Part shown: in pieces, positions 1 to 7,952 of the stretch
Layout of the letters: each line of letters starts with the position of its first letter
How positions within the stretch are numbered: the first letter of the stretch is position 1
Assembly: GCA_038239305.1 (NCBI GenBank)
Contig: JBBSEW010000013.1
Location: 4,475-68,474 of the forward strand
Source of the DNA: JALYUA01 sp038239305
GTDB taxonomy: Bacteria; Acidobacteriota; Thermoanaerobaculia; UBA5066; Gp7-AA6
DNA length: 64,000 nucleotides
Reading direction: 5' to 3'
Made by a program: the position numbers and the translations under genes
Notes under the pieces: generated by a model
The model's database searches: none
What the model was told of the DNA's origin: nothing
What the model saw: the letters and a program-made list of their open reading frames with translations, nothing else

Positions 1-504
1 TCCGCAAGCGAGTTCGGCATCACGAAAGGCGGGCAACAGCTCGCCGCCCTGCTCGTTTTCATCACCGACATCCACGCCCTCGGGCTTCCGGCGACCCAGG
101 GCCTCCTCGTGACCGAGGGCTGGTACTGGGACCTGAATCCGGAGACCCGGAAGTTCGGCCAGCGCTTCCTCGCGAAATTCAAGTCCGAGCCCACGATGGA
201 CCAGGCCGCCGTGTACTCCTCGGTGTCGAGCTACCTCAAAGCCGTCCAGGCCGCGGGGACCGACGAATCAAACGCGGTCATGGCGAAGCTCAAATCCACT
301 CCCATCAACGACGTCTTCGCGAAGGGCGGGACGATCCGCGCCGACGGACGCATGATCCACGACATGTACCTCATGCAGGTCAAGAAGCCGGCCGAGTCGA
401 AAGGCGCGTGGGACTACTACAACGTCAAGGCGACGATCCCGGGGGACCAGGCGTTCCAGCCGCTGTCGAAGAGCACCTGCTCCATGGTGACTCCGGCCAA
501 GTGA
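1..504 (+). CDS. HAAT-type ABC transporter substrate-binding protein, C-terminal part (cut by window start)
   Basis: The reading frame is open from base 1 and ends at a TGA at 502-504, so only the last 167 residues are present. The text matches the C-terminal lobe of periplasmic branched-chain amino-acid (LivJ/LivK, Peripla_BP_6) binding proteins, including the late 'STPINDVFAKGGTIRADGR' stretch that precedes a conserved 'MIHDMYLMQVKKP' segment. It lies 34 bases upstream of livH- and livM-like permease genes, as expected for the ligand-binding component of that importer. The ligand cannot be read from the sequence; relatives bind Leu/Ile/Val, amides, urea or aromatic acids. The ATPase genes are not in the window and are presumably upstream. 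Confidence 0.85.
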   Translation, partial: SASEFGITKGGQQLAALLVFITDIHALGLPATQGLLVTEGWYWDLNPETRKFGQRFLAKFKSEPTMDQAAVYSSVSSYLKAVQAAGTDESNAVMAKLKSTPINDVFAKGGTIRADGRMIHDMYLMQVKKPAESKGAWDYYNVKATIPGDQAFQPLSKSTCSMVTPAK

Positions 505-538
505 CCACGCTCCGGCGAGCCCCGACGGGAGAACAGAA

Positions 539-1417
539 ATGAGAAGCGTGCCCTTTCAGGCGCTCGCCGGCCAGGCGCTGGTCGGGCTCGTGAACGGCTC
601 CTTCTACGCTCTGCTGTCGCTGGGGCTCGCGGTGATCTTCGGCCTCCTGAACATCATCAACTTCGCGCACGGGGCGCTGTACATGCTCGGAGCGTTCGGC
701 GCGTGGATCCTCCTTCACCACGCCGGAGTCGGCTATGGCTGGGCGCTTCTGCTCTCGCCCCTCGCCGTCGGCCTCGTAGGGGTACTCGTCGAGCGCACGA
801 TGCTCCGCCGGCTCTACCGGCTCGATCCCCTCTACGGCCTGCTGCTCACGTTCGGCCTCGCTCTCATCCTCGAGGGCCTGTTCATCAATGCCTACGGCGT
901 CTCGGGCCTCCCCTACGAGATCCCGGAGTGGATTTCCGGGGCGTTCAACCTGGGCTTCATGTTCCTGCCGAAGTATCGCGCGTGGGTCGTTCTCACGTCC
1001 GTCGCGTTGTGCCTGACGACCTGGTTCATGATCGAACGGACGCGCCTCGGCTCCTCTCTTCGCGCGTCGACCGAAAATCCGCGGCTCGCCCAGGCGCTCG
1101 GCATCAACGTCCCGCTCCTCGTGACGCTCACCTTCGGCTTCGGTGTGGCCCTCGCCGGCCTCGCCGGAGTGATGGCCGCGCCGATCTACCAGGTCCAGCC
1201 GCTCATGGGCTCGAACCTCATCATCGTCGTGTTCGCCGTCGTCGTCATCGGCGGCATGGGCTCCATCCTGGGCTCGATCGTCACGGGCCTCGGCCTCGGA
1301 TTGATCGAAGGGCTCGCGAAGGTGTACTACCCGGCGGCCTCCTCGACCGTCGTGTTCGTCATCATGGCGCTCGTGCTCCTCATCCGCCCGGCCGGACTCT
1401 TCGGACGGGAGAAATAG
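539..1417 (+). CDS. livH: HAAT ABC transporter permease, LivH type
   Basis: A 292-residue hydrophobic protein with the LivH signature 'GLLNIINFAHGALYMLGAFG' near residues 35-55, predicted to span the inner membrane about eight times. It should form one half of the channel of a branched-chain amino-acid-like ABC importer. The ATG is preceded by GGGAG. It follows the substrate-binding gene and precedes the livM-like gene by four bases, so the three are one operon. The substrate is unknown. Confidence 0.9.
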   Translation: MRSVPFQALAGQALVGLVNGSFYALLSLGLAVIFGLLNIINFAHGALYMLGAFGAWILLHHAGVGYGWALLLSPLAVGLVGVLVERTMLRRLYRLDPLYGLLLTFGLALILEGLFINAYGVSGLPYEIPEWISGAFNLGFMFLPKYRAWVVLTSVALCLTTWFMIERTRLGSSLRASTENPRLAQALGINVPLLVTLTFGFGVALAGLAGVMAAPIYQVQPLMGSNLIIVVFAVVVIGGMGSILGSIVTGLGLGLIEGLAKVYYPAASSTVVFVIMALVLLIRPAGLFGREK

Positions 1418-1421
1418 CGCG

Positions 1422-2354
1422 GTGACGGCCACCCCGGCGAGACTCCGAACGATCGCGCTGCTGGCGCTCCTCGCGGCGGCCGTCCTGGCGCCGCTCGCCG
1501 GCGTATATCCGATCTTTCTGATGAAGTGCGTCTGCTTCGCGCTCTTCGCTTGCGCCTTCAACCTCCTGATCGGGTTCACGGGCCTCCTGTCCTTCGGACA
1601 CGCGGCGTTTTTCGGAACGGCCGCGTACCTTTGCGGATACGCGACGAAAGAGCTTCACACGACGCTCGAGGTCGGGCTTCTCCTGGGAGTCGCGGCCTCC
1701 ACCGTGCTCGGGCTCCTGATCGGCTGGCTCGCCGTGCGGCGGCAGGGAATTTACTTCGCCATGATCACCCTCGCCCTCGCCCAGATGGTGTATTTCCTCT
1801 TGGTCCAGGCGCCGTTCACGCACGCGGAAGACGGCCTCCAGGAGATCCCGAGAAGCAGCCTCTTCGGCCTTCTCTCTCTGCGCAACGATCTCGTCATGTA
1901 CTACGTCGTGCTGGCGATTTTCCTCGGAGCGTTCTGGCTCATCCATCGCGTGATCCATTCCCCGTTCGGACAGGTGCTCCAGGCGATCCGGGAAAACGAG
2001 CCGCGCGCGCTGTCGCTCGGATATGACGTGCACCGCTACAAGCTGCTGGCGTTCGTTCTGTCCGCCGGCCTGTCCGGGCTCGCCGGAGCGCTCAAGGCCC
2101 AGTCCGTCGGACTCGCGACCCTGACGGACGCCCACTGGCATCAATCGGGAGAAGTCGTCCTCATGACCCTCCTGGGAGGCATGGGCACGATCTTCGGGCC
2201 CGTCATCGGCGCCTTCGCGATCACCGGCATCGAGAACTATTTCGCGGGATTCGGATCGTGGGTCACGGTCATCACGGGCTCGATCTTCGTCCTGTGCGTC
2301 CTGGCCTTCCGCCGCGGCATCGCCGGCGAAATAGCCGCCCGATTCCGGAAGTAG
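1422..2354 (+). CDS. livM: HAAT ABC transporter permease, LivM type
   Basis: A 310-residue membrane protein with the LivM motif 'IGFTGLLSFGHAAFFGTAAY' around residues 48-68 and the late 'LGGMGTIFGPVIGA' segment typical of the family. It pairs with the LivH-like permease to form the channel. The start is a GTG with GGGAG upstream, four bases after the previous stop. Transcription converges with the DoxX-like gene; the 87-base gap holds a weak CCCCG/CGGGG hairpin but no clear terminator. Confidence 0.9.
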   Translation: MTATPARLRTIALLALLAAAVLAPLAGVYPIFLMKCVCFALFACAFNLLIGFTGLLSFGHAAFFGTAAYLCGYATKELHTTLEVGLLLGVAASTVLGLLIGWLAVRRQGIYFAMITLALAQMVYFLLVQAPFTHAEDGLQEIPRSSLFGLLSLRNDLVMYYVVLAIFLGAFWLIHRVIHSPFGQVLQAIRENEPRALSLGYDVHRYKLLAFVLSAGLSGLAGALKAQSVGLATLTDAHWHQSGEVVLMTLLGGMGTIFGPVIGAFAITGIENYFAGFGSWVTVITGSIFVLCVLAFRRGIAGEIAARFRK

Positions 2355-2441
2355 TCGCTCGCGAACTCCCGGGGATGCCTGCCTGACATCCAGAGTCGCT
2401 TCAGCCGTCGCGCCCCGCCGGCTATTCGGGGTGACCGGATC

Positions 2442-2828
2442 TCAAGACGACGCGGGCCGGCGCATCGGGATGAGGGTCCGGAGCCGGGCCTCGCGCAGAT
2501 ACAGGCCGAGCCACACGAGGATCCCGAGGACTACCTGAACCACAAACGGATCGCCGACTCGCAGGTGGGTGCAGATGGCGCCCCCGACGTACCCGGTCAG
2601 GAGAATGGCGCCCAGCACGGAGGTCACGGGGATCAGGTAGATCACCACGCACGAGATCTCGAGGATGGCGAGCGGCGTGACGAGGGATTCCGGAAGGCCG
2701 AGGTGCGCTATCCCCCTGGCCAGTTCCGGGCCGCCCTTGAGCTTCAGCGCCGCGCTGAATAGAAAGACCAGGGACACGAGGATCGAGATCCCGCGACCGA
2801 TCCAGACCATTTTTCGGCTGATTGCCAT
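2442..2828 (-). CDS. DoxX-like family membrane protein
   Basis: A small 128-residue protein with four predicted membrane helices. It has a DoxX-like pattern: an N-terminal helix with 'LVFLFSAALKLKG', a 'LAILEISCVVIYLIPVTSVLGAILL' helix pair, then 'GYVGGAICTHLRVGDPF', which is typical of the DoxX_2/DUF4267-like group. The ATG has GGGAGA upstream. It stands alone, convergent with the livM-like gene. DoxX proteins are often tied to redox or thiosulfate metabolism, but nothing here fixes a role. Confidence 0.75.
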   Translation of the reverse strand: MAISRKMVWIGRGISILVSLVFLFSAALKLKGGPELARGIAHLGLPESLVTPLAILEISCVVIYLIPVTSVLGAILLTGYVGGAICTHLRVGDPFVVQVVLGILVWLGLYLREARLRTLIPMRRPASS

Positions 2829-2873
2829 GGATGTCTCCCGAGCGCCGTGCGCTGAAGTCTGCTGACTCTACCT

Positions 2874-2953
2874 CGCGGCTCTCGGCTCTCGGCTGTCAGC
2901 AGTCAGCAGTCAGCAGTCAGCAGTCGCAGTCAGCAGTCGCAGTCAGCAGTCAG
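2874..2953. repeat. Short tandem repeats (CGGCTCT, then AGTCAGC)
   Basis: The gap between the DoxX-like and YCII genes begins with CGGCTCT-type units and continues as about seven imperfect AGTCAGC units. The same two word types recur at 17374-17520, and a GCTGAC variant occurs at 18041-18070, so this is a dispersed family of simple repeats. No coding or spacer structure is visible. Confidence 0.85.
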
Positions 2954-2965
2954 ACGTCGGCGGCG

Positions 2966-3400
2966 TTACGGTTTCTTCTTTCCTTCCATCCGTGCCCGAA
3001 GCTGATCCTTCCGTTCCCGACGCTCCTGCGCGATCTCCACGCCGAAGTCCTCGAACTCGAGGATCTGGCGAATTTCGACCTCGGACTCGCCGTCGGGAGA
3101 GGGATTCGGGGACCGCTTGACCCACTCGATCGCTTCCTCGAGAGACCTCACCTGGATCAGCGAGAATCCCGCGACGAGCTCCTTGGTCTCCGCAAACGGC
3201 CCGTCGACGACGGAGCGCTTCGCTCCCGAAAACCGGACGCGAACGCCCCTGGAGCTCGACTGAAGTCCTTCGGCCGCAAGAAGTACCCCCGCCTTCACCA
3301 GCTCCTCGTTGTACCTGCCCCATTCATCCATCAGCTTCTGGTCAGGCGGGATCCCGGCTTCCGACTCCTTGTTCGCCTTCACGATGACCATGAATCGCAT
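2966..3400 (-). CDS. YCII-related (DGPF-type) domain protein
   Basis: A 144-residue protein starting 'MRFMVIVKAN', with 'DEWGRYNEELVKAGVLLAAEGL' and 'VVDGPFAETKELVAGFSLIQV', the hallmark of the YCII/DGPF family that sits beside ECF sigma factors in many genomes. I chose the ATG at 3400 because AAGGAGG lies just upstream; a longer open frame to 3496 has no family match. No sigma-factor gene adjoins it here. The biochemical role is unknown. Confidence 0.85.
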   Translation of the reverse strand: MRFMVIVKANKESEAGIPPDQKLMDEWGRYNEELVKAGVLLAAEGLQSSSRGVRVRFSGAKRSVVDGPFAETKELVAGFSLIQVRSLEEAIEWVKRSPNPSPDGESEVEIRQILEFEDFGVEIAQERRERKDQLRARMEGKKKP

Positions 3401-3621
3401 TTTGCCGGCCTCCTTTTCGTTTCGAGCTCCGAGCGGTTTCGCCTCGCGATCCCGTCTCCTGTCATCACGACGAACGGCCCCAGCCCGGATCGACATCGAG
3501 TCAAGCTTTTCTGGACCGTATTCGCTCAGTGCTGATTCCCATCGACTTGTTTTCCGAAGAATCCTCGAACGGGGTGCCCCGAGTCACCGAATTCTTCCAG
3601 CGCGGCGTCACGGTCCGGCCG

Positions 3622-3885
3622 CCGCCGCCGGCCGAGGGCTCCAGGCAGGCGTCCGTCACATGCCCAAGGATCGCTTTCCCCCTCTCCCGGCGGGAGAGGG
3701 CCGGGGTGAGGGGCGCTCTCCTCCGATCCTCCGATCACCCGATTCCCCTGATTGATCACCCGATCACCCGATCACCCGATCACCCGATTCTGAATAAAGG
3801 GAGCGCTCCCCCGATTCCCCACTGGTTCGACCCCCCGATTGATCGCGAGATCATGGGATCGGGAGATCGCGAGATTCGACCTTCA
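3622..3885 (-). repeat. Composite intergenic element, copy 1
   Basis: Read on the minus strand, this 264-base stretch in the 546-base gap between the SDR and YCII genes has five blocks in order. (A) AATCTCGCGATCTC and CATGATCTCGCGATC. (B) A TCGAACCA word. (C) Tandem GATCGGGT units around GATCAATCAGGGGAATCGGG. (D) CCCCTCACCCC followed by a palindrome of CCCTCTCCC and GGGAGAGGG arms at 3680-3700. (E) TGTGACGGACGCC and CTGGAGCCC. The same blocks occur in the same order at 47531-47830. Positions 3733-3766 and 47643-47676 are identical over 34 bases in inverted orientation. It lies about 60 bases past the SDR stop codon, in the direction of transcription. The rest of the gap holds nothing I recognise. 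Confidence 0.75.
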
Positions 3886-3946
3886 AAGATCGAGGGCCCT
3901 GCGGCCCGAGCGGCTCTAACAGGCGAGACGTGGCGTCTGGCCAGCC

Positions 3947-4729
3947 TCACGCCATGTGCCAGCCGTGGCTGACGACGACCGACTGGCCGGACAGGGCATT
4001 CGTCGGGAACGATGCCAGGAAGACGGCGACCTCGGCGACATCGGCGGTCGTCGTGAATTCGCCGTCGATCGTTTCCTTGAGCATGACCTTGCGGATGACG
4101 TCTTCTTCCGGGATCCCGAGCACCTTCGCCTGCTCGGGGATCTGCTTGTCGACGAGTGCCGTGCGTACGAATCCCGGACAGATGACGTTCGCGCGAACAC
4201 CGTGCGGGGCGCCTTCCTTCGCGACGACGCGCGCGAGGCCGAGGAGACCGTGCTTGGCGGTCACGTAAGGCGCCTTCAGGACCGACGCTTCCCTGGAGTG
4301 GACGGAGCCCATGTAGAGGATCGAGCCGCCGCTCCCCCGACTGTACATTTCCCGCAGGCACGCCCGTGTCGTGAGAAACGCGCCATCGAGCTGAACAGCC
4401 AGCATCGTCTTCCAGTCTTCGAACCGGAGGTCGACGACGGGCGCGATGTGCTGGGTGCCCGCGTTGCTGACCAGAACGTCCACGGTGCCGAGCTCTTCGA
4501 TCGCGCGGCGGATTCCGGCCTCGACCGGTTCCTCGCGGGCGACGTCCATGGCGATCGCCACCGCGCGGCCGCCCTCCCGCTCGATCTCGCGCGCGACAGT
4601 GGCCGCCGGCTCGAGATGGATGTCCGCGACCGCGACTCGGGCGCCCTCGCGCGCGAAGGTGAGCGCGATCTCCCGGCCGATTCCGTTCGCCGCGCCCGTC
4701 ACGACCGCGACCTTGTCCCGCATGCGCAT
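3947..4729 (-). CDS. bdhA: 3-hydroxybutyrate dehydrogenase-like SDR oxidoreductase
   Basis: A 260-residue classical short-chain dehydrogenase. It has the nucleotide motif 'VVTGAANGIG' at the N terminus, 'SNAG', the catalytic Ser in 'MGSVHS' and the 'YVTAK' active site. The end 'VVVSHGWHMA' and the 'HSREASVLKAPY' segment are like D-3-hydroxybutyrate dehydrogenases, which interconvert 3-hydroxybutyrate and acetoacetate with NAD. The ATG at 4729 follows GAGGAG; a second ATG lies six bases inside. It is the last gene after aguB and aguA on the same strand, 31 bases past aguA. The substrate is inferred from similarity and could be another beta-hydroxy acid. Confidence 0.8.
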   Translation of the reverse strand: MRMRDKVAVVTGAANGIGREIALTFAREGARVAVADIHLEPAATVAREIEREGGRAVAIAMDVAREEPVEAGIRRAIEELGTVDVLVSNAGTQHIAPVVDLRFEDWKTMLAVQLDGAFLTTRACLREMYSRGSGGSILYMGSVHSREASVLKAPYVTAKHGLLGLARVVAKEGAPHGVRANVICPGFVRTALVDKQIPEQAKVLGIPEEDVIRKVMLKETIDGEFTTTADVAEVAVFLASFPTNALSGQSVVVSHGWHMA

Positions 4730-4760
4730 GGCGTCGACTCCTCGCACAGGATTCCCGGTG

Positions 4761-5921
4761 CTACCGGCGGGCAGGCGGGAGGCGCGTTTCGCCCCTCGCC
4801 GGCTGCTGGCGCGTCAGGCAGTGGATCGTGCCGAGACCCCACACGAGATCTCCCGCGTGGATACCGACGACCGGCCGGTCGGGGAAGAGGTCTCCGAGGA
4901 TCCCCAGCGCCTCGCGATCGTTCTCGTCGTTGAACGTCGGGACGAGCACCGCGGCGTTGGCGACGTAGAAATTCGCGTAGGACGCGGGAAGCCGTCGGCC
5001 GTCGAACACCACGGGCGACGGCATCGGGAGGGCCACGACTTCCGGGCGCGATCCGTCCTCGAGGCGGAGCCCCTCGAGGCGCTCGCGGTTCTCCTCGAGA
5101 GGCAGATGGTTTTCGTCCGAGGGATCGGGCTCACGGCAGAGGACGAGCGTCCTGGCGTCCGTGAAACGGCAGAGGTCGTCCACGTGGCCGTGGGTGTCGT
5201 CCCCCGTGATCCCGCGGGAGAGCCACAGGACGTTCGACGCGCCAAGGTCATCGCGAAACACCCGCTCGTAGTCCTGCCGCGTGAAGCCCGGATTGCGGAC
5301 CTGAACGGCCGGATCGAGCAGGCACTCCTCGGTCGTGACGAGAGAGCCGCGTCCGTTGACGTCGATCGAACCCCCTTCGAGCACGACCTCGCGGCCCCCC
5401 TGCCCCGGCAGGACACGGAGGTCGAGCGCGCGAGCGACCCGTCCGGGAACTTTCACATCCCGTCTCCAGTCCGGATATCGCGCCCAGCCGTTGAAGAGAA
5501 ACTGCCGCACGGCGACCTCGGGCCTCGCTCCTCCGCGGCGGACGAACGCCGGCCCGGAATCCCGCGTCCAGCCGCGGTCGGTCGGAATGCGAAAGAGCTC
5601 GAAGCGCGACGGGTCGAGTCCGGAGCGCGCGAGAATCTTTCGGACACCCGCCTCGTGCGCCGCGTCCTCGACGAGAATCCGGAGCGTCTCTCCGCGTGTG
5701 ATCCACCGCGCGATCTCCGCGTACGCCCAGGGTATCGGCCCGAACCGGCCGGGCCAGTCGGTCCTGTTGTGCGGCCATCCGATCCAGGTCGCCTCGTGGG
5801 GCTCCCACTCGGCCGGCATCCGGAAGGAGCCCGAACCGTTCGAGGCGGGCTTCCCCGCCGCCGGCCGCGATGCCGCCGACGCCGTTCGACCGGTCGCGCG
5901 ACGGCGGGGTTTCTTCTTCAG
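4761..5921 (-). CDS. aguA: Agmatine deiminase
   Basis: A peptidyl-arginine-deiminase-family enzyme that hydrolyses agmatine to N-carbamoylputrescine and ammonia. Visible hallmarks are 'RMPAEWEPHEATWIGWPHN', 'DRGWTRDSGPAFV', 'GDDTHGHVDDLCRF' with the catalytic His, and the nucleophilic Cys in 'LGTIHCLTRQQP' close to the C terminus. The start is uncertain. The only ATG near the conserved N terminus (5819) cuts into the fold and has no ribosome site. A CTG at 5921 has GGGAG upstream and overlaps the aguB stop as CTGA, giving 386 residues with a basic 'KKKPRRR' leader. It is coupled to aguB, which uses its product. Confidence 0.88.
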   Translation of the reverse strand: MKKKPRRRATGRTASAASRPAAGKPASNGSGSFRMPAEWEPHEATWIGWPHNRTDWPGRFGPIPWAYAEIARWITRGETLRILVEDAAHEAGVRKILARSGLDPSRFELFRIPTDRGWTRDSGPAFVRRGGARPEVAVRQFLFNGWARYPDWRRDVKVPGRVARALDLRVLPGQGGREVVLEGGSIDVNGRGSLVTTEECLLDPAVQVRNPGFTRQDYERVFRDDLGASNVLWLSRGITGDDTHGHVDDLCRFTDARTLVLCREPDPSDENHLPLEENRERLEGLRLEDGSRPEVVALPMPSPVVFDGRRLPASYANFYVANAAVLVPTFNDENDREALGILGDLFPDRPVVGIHAGDLVWGLGTIHCLTRQQPARGETRLPPARR

Positions 5922-6838
5922 CGGCGTTCGCTCCCCGGCTCCACGTCCAGAAACCGGCGCGTGATTCCCTGGTAAGCGTCGATCCGGCGATCCCGTAGAA
6001 AGGGCCAGTTGCGGCGGACGTCTTCGATCCGCGCCGGATCGACCTCCGCGATCAGGATTTCTTCGCGCTCCGACGAGGCGTGCGCGACGAGGACGCCCTG
6101 GGGGTCGGCGACGAAGGAGTGGCCCCAGAACTCGATGCCCGCGCCGCCGCCGGGGGGTTTCTCGTGTCCCACGCGATTGACGGCCGCGACATAGATCCCG
6201 TTCGCGATCGCGTGCCCGCGCTGGACGGTCATCCAGGCGTCGAGTTGTGCCGCGCCCTGCTCGGCTTTCTCGTGCGGGTGCCAACCGATGGCCGTCGGAT
6301 AGAAGAGGACGCTCGCTCCCTGGAGCGCCGCGAGGCGCGCGCCCTCCGGATACCACTGGTCCCAGCAGATCAGTGTCGCGACCCGACCCGGCCGGGTGTC
6401 GAACGCGGGGAAGCCGAGGTCGCCCGGCGTGAAATAGAACTTCTCGTAGTAGGCGGGATCGTCCGGGATGTGCATTTTTCTGTACAGGCCGAGCATGCGG
6501 CCGTCCGAATCCAGGATTGCCGCGCTGTTGTGGTACAGCCCGGCGGCCCGCCGTTCGAACACCGGGGCGATGACCGCTACGCCCGCTTTCCGAGCGGCCT
6601 CGCCGAGCCGCTCCGTCGACGGGCCCGGTACGGGCTCCGCCAGGTCGAACGTCGCCGGATCTTCTGTCTGGCAGAAGTACTGCGACCGGAAGAGCTCGGG
6701 CAGGCACACGAGATCGGCGCCGGCCTTCGCCGCGTCCGCCACCCTCTCCACCGCCTTCTCGAGGTTCTCGTCGGGGTCCGGTCCGCAGGACATCTGGACG
6801 AGCCCGATCCGAAACGTTGTCGCCGCGACCGTCGCCAT
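5918..6838 (-). CDS. aguB: N-carbamoylputrescine amidohydrolase
   Basis: A 306-residue nitrilase-superfamily amidase that converts N-carbamoylputrescine to putrescine, CO2 and ammonia. The catalytic triad is visible as E48 ('CLPELF'), K121 ('YRKMHIP') and C158 ('LICWDQWYPE'). The segments 'PDDPAYYEKFYFTPGD' and 'GIEFWGHSFVADPQG' are typical of AguB. The ATG follows GGGAGG. It lies between the LysR gene (21 bases upstream) and aguA (overlapping stop/start), so agmatine is processed to putrescine by neighbouring genes of one operon. Confidence 0.92.
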   Translation of the reverse strand: MATVAATTFRIGLVQMSCGPDPDENLEKAVERVADAAKAGADLVCLPELFRSQYFCQTEDPATFDLAEPVPGPSTERLGEAARKAGVAVIAPVFERRAAGLYHNSAAILDSDGRMLGLYRKMHIPDDPAYYEKFYFTPGDLGFPAFDTRPGRVATLICWDQWYPEGARLAALQGASVLFYPTAIGWHPHEKAEQGAAQLDAWMTVQRGHAIANGIYVAAVNRVGHEKPPGGGAGIEFWGHSFVADPQGVLVAHASSEREEILIAEVDPARIEDVRRNWPFLRDRRIDAYQGITRRFLDVEPGSERR

Positions 6839-6859
6839 TCGGGCCTCCCGGCCGGCATA

Positions 6860-7870
6860 TTAACGTCTCGCTCGTCCGCCGGTCGATCGCCTCACCGTTT
6901 TGCGAGGGCGCTTGAGGGGAGCCGGGCGCGATCCCTTCCCCGTCCGGCCGGACGCTCCCGGCTCCGGAGGAAGGGGGCTCGTGAGCTCGGCACGCATCGG
7001 CTCGAACATCGCCAGCATCTCCGTGACCGGCGGCGCCGGGTCCCCTTCCCGCATGAGAACCCAGCCTGTTTCGCGATAGACCTTGCGGCCGCGAAAACGC
7101 GCGAACGAGAGCCGCCCGCGGCGGACGTCCTCCGCAACGGTCGCGTACGAAAGGACCGTCACGCCGATCTCGTTCGAGACCATGGCCTTCATGATTTCCG
7201 CGTTCTCCGTCTCCATCGCGAGATCGAAAGCGACGTTGCGCTCGCGCAGGAAGGACTCCACCGCCTCCCGGGTTCGAGACCCGAACTCGTAGAGGATCAG
7301 GGGATAGGGGGCGAGCTCGCCCGGATCGAGCCAACCGGACCGCGTGAGCGCGTGCCCCGGAGCCGCGACGACGACCATTTCCTCTTTCAGAACCGGCACG
7401 ACGCGAAGATCCTTCTCGACGATCGGAAGCGTCAGCAGGGCGAGATCGATGTCGCGGGCCCGCAGACCCGCGAGGATCGCCTCGGAGCTTCCAGACGTGA
7501 CCCGCAGGTCTACTCCCGGGAAGACCTCTCGAAAGCACTTGAGAAGGGGCGGGAGGATGTACATGCACACGCTCATTCCACCCGCGAGCCGCAGCCGCCC
7601 GCGCCGGCCCTCGTGGACCTCGGCTATCTCGTCCCGCACGTTTTCGACCTGTCGTGCGATCCCCGCCGCGACCCGCGCGAGCATCTCGCCGGTATGCGTG
7701 AGGGTCACTCGCCGGCCGCGCCGCAGAAGAAGGGCGCCGCGAACTTCTTTCTCGAGCATCCCGACCTGGCGGCTCACCGCGGATTGCGAGACCGAGAGCC
7801 TCTCAGCGGCCCGCGTGAAGCCGCCCTCCTGCACGACGGCGAGGAACATTTCGAGCGACCTGCTATTCAT
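6860..7870 (-). CDS. LysR-family transcriptional regulator
   Basis: A 336-residue LysR-type regulator. The N-terminal winged HTH (residues about 1-60) has the family pattern 'FLAVVQEGGFTRAAERLSVSQSAVSRQVGMLEKEV', followed by an effector-binding domain with 'SGSSEAILAGLRARDIDLALLTLPI'. The last 45 or so residues are a Pro/Arg-rich tail beyond the usual domain end. It is upstream of aguB on the same strand and divergent from gltB, with an AT-rich 82-base region between. It may control the agmatine genes, glutamate synthase (as GltC does), or both; the effector is unknown. Confidence 0.88.
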   Translation of the reverse strand: MNSRSLEMFLAVVQEGGFTRAAERLSVSQSAVSRQVGMLEKEVRGALLLRRGRRVTLTHTGEMLARVAAGIARQVENVRDEIAEVHEGRRGRLRLAGGMSVCMYILPPLLKCFREVFPGVDLRVTSGSSEAILAGLRARDIDLALLTLPIVEKDLRVVPVLKEEMVVVAAPGHALTRSGWLDPGELAPYPLILYEFGSRTREAVESFLRERNVAFDLAMETENAEIMKAMVSNEIGVTVLSYATVAEDVRRGRLSFARFRGRKVYRETGWVLMREGDPAPPVTEMLAMFEPMRAELTSPLPPEPGASGRTGKGSRPAPLKRPRKTVRRSTGGRARR

Positions 7871-7952
7871 GCGTCGAACTCATCGTATTCATTTATTCAT
7901 TCTATTTTACTTCTGCATCGGCTGCTGCCAGGGTTGGGCGTGGGGGCCGACG
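7871..7952. promoter_or_regulatory. Divergent lysR / gltB control region
   Basis: This short intergenic stretch is strikingly AT-rich for the window between about 7880 and 7916, with near-repeats of ATTCATTT/ATTCATTC that could form T-N11-A type LysR sites. GGGGG lies eight bases before the gltB ATG. This is the likely binding region for the adjacent LysR protein and the promoter for both directions; no exact -35/-10 pair is convincing. Confidence 0.5.

Noticed and set aside
3401..3496. Longer start (3496) for the YCII protein
   Set aside because: The extra 32 residues are basic and unlike the family; AAGGAGG lies before the ATG at 3400.
3526..3759. A small protein encoded across the composite element (frame reading PHPGPLPPGEGE)
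   Set aside because: The Pro-rich wording is the translation of the CCCTCTCCC palindrome family, often mis-annotated as protein in other genomes.
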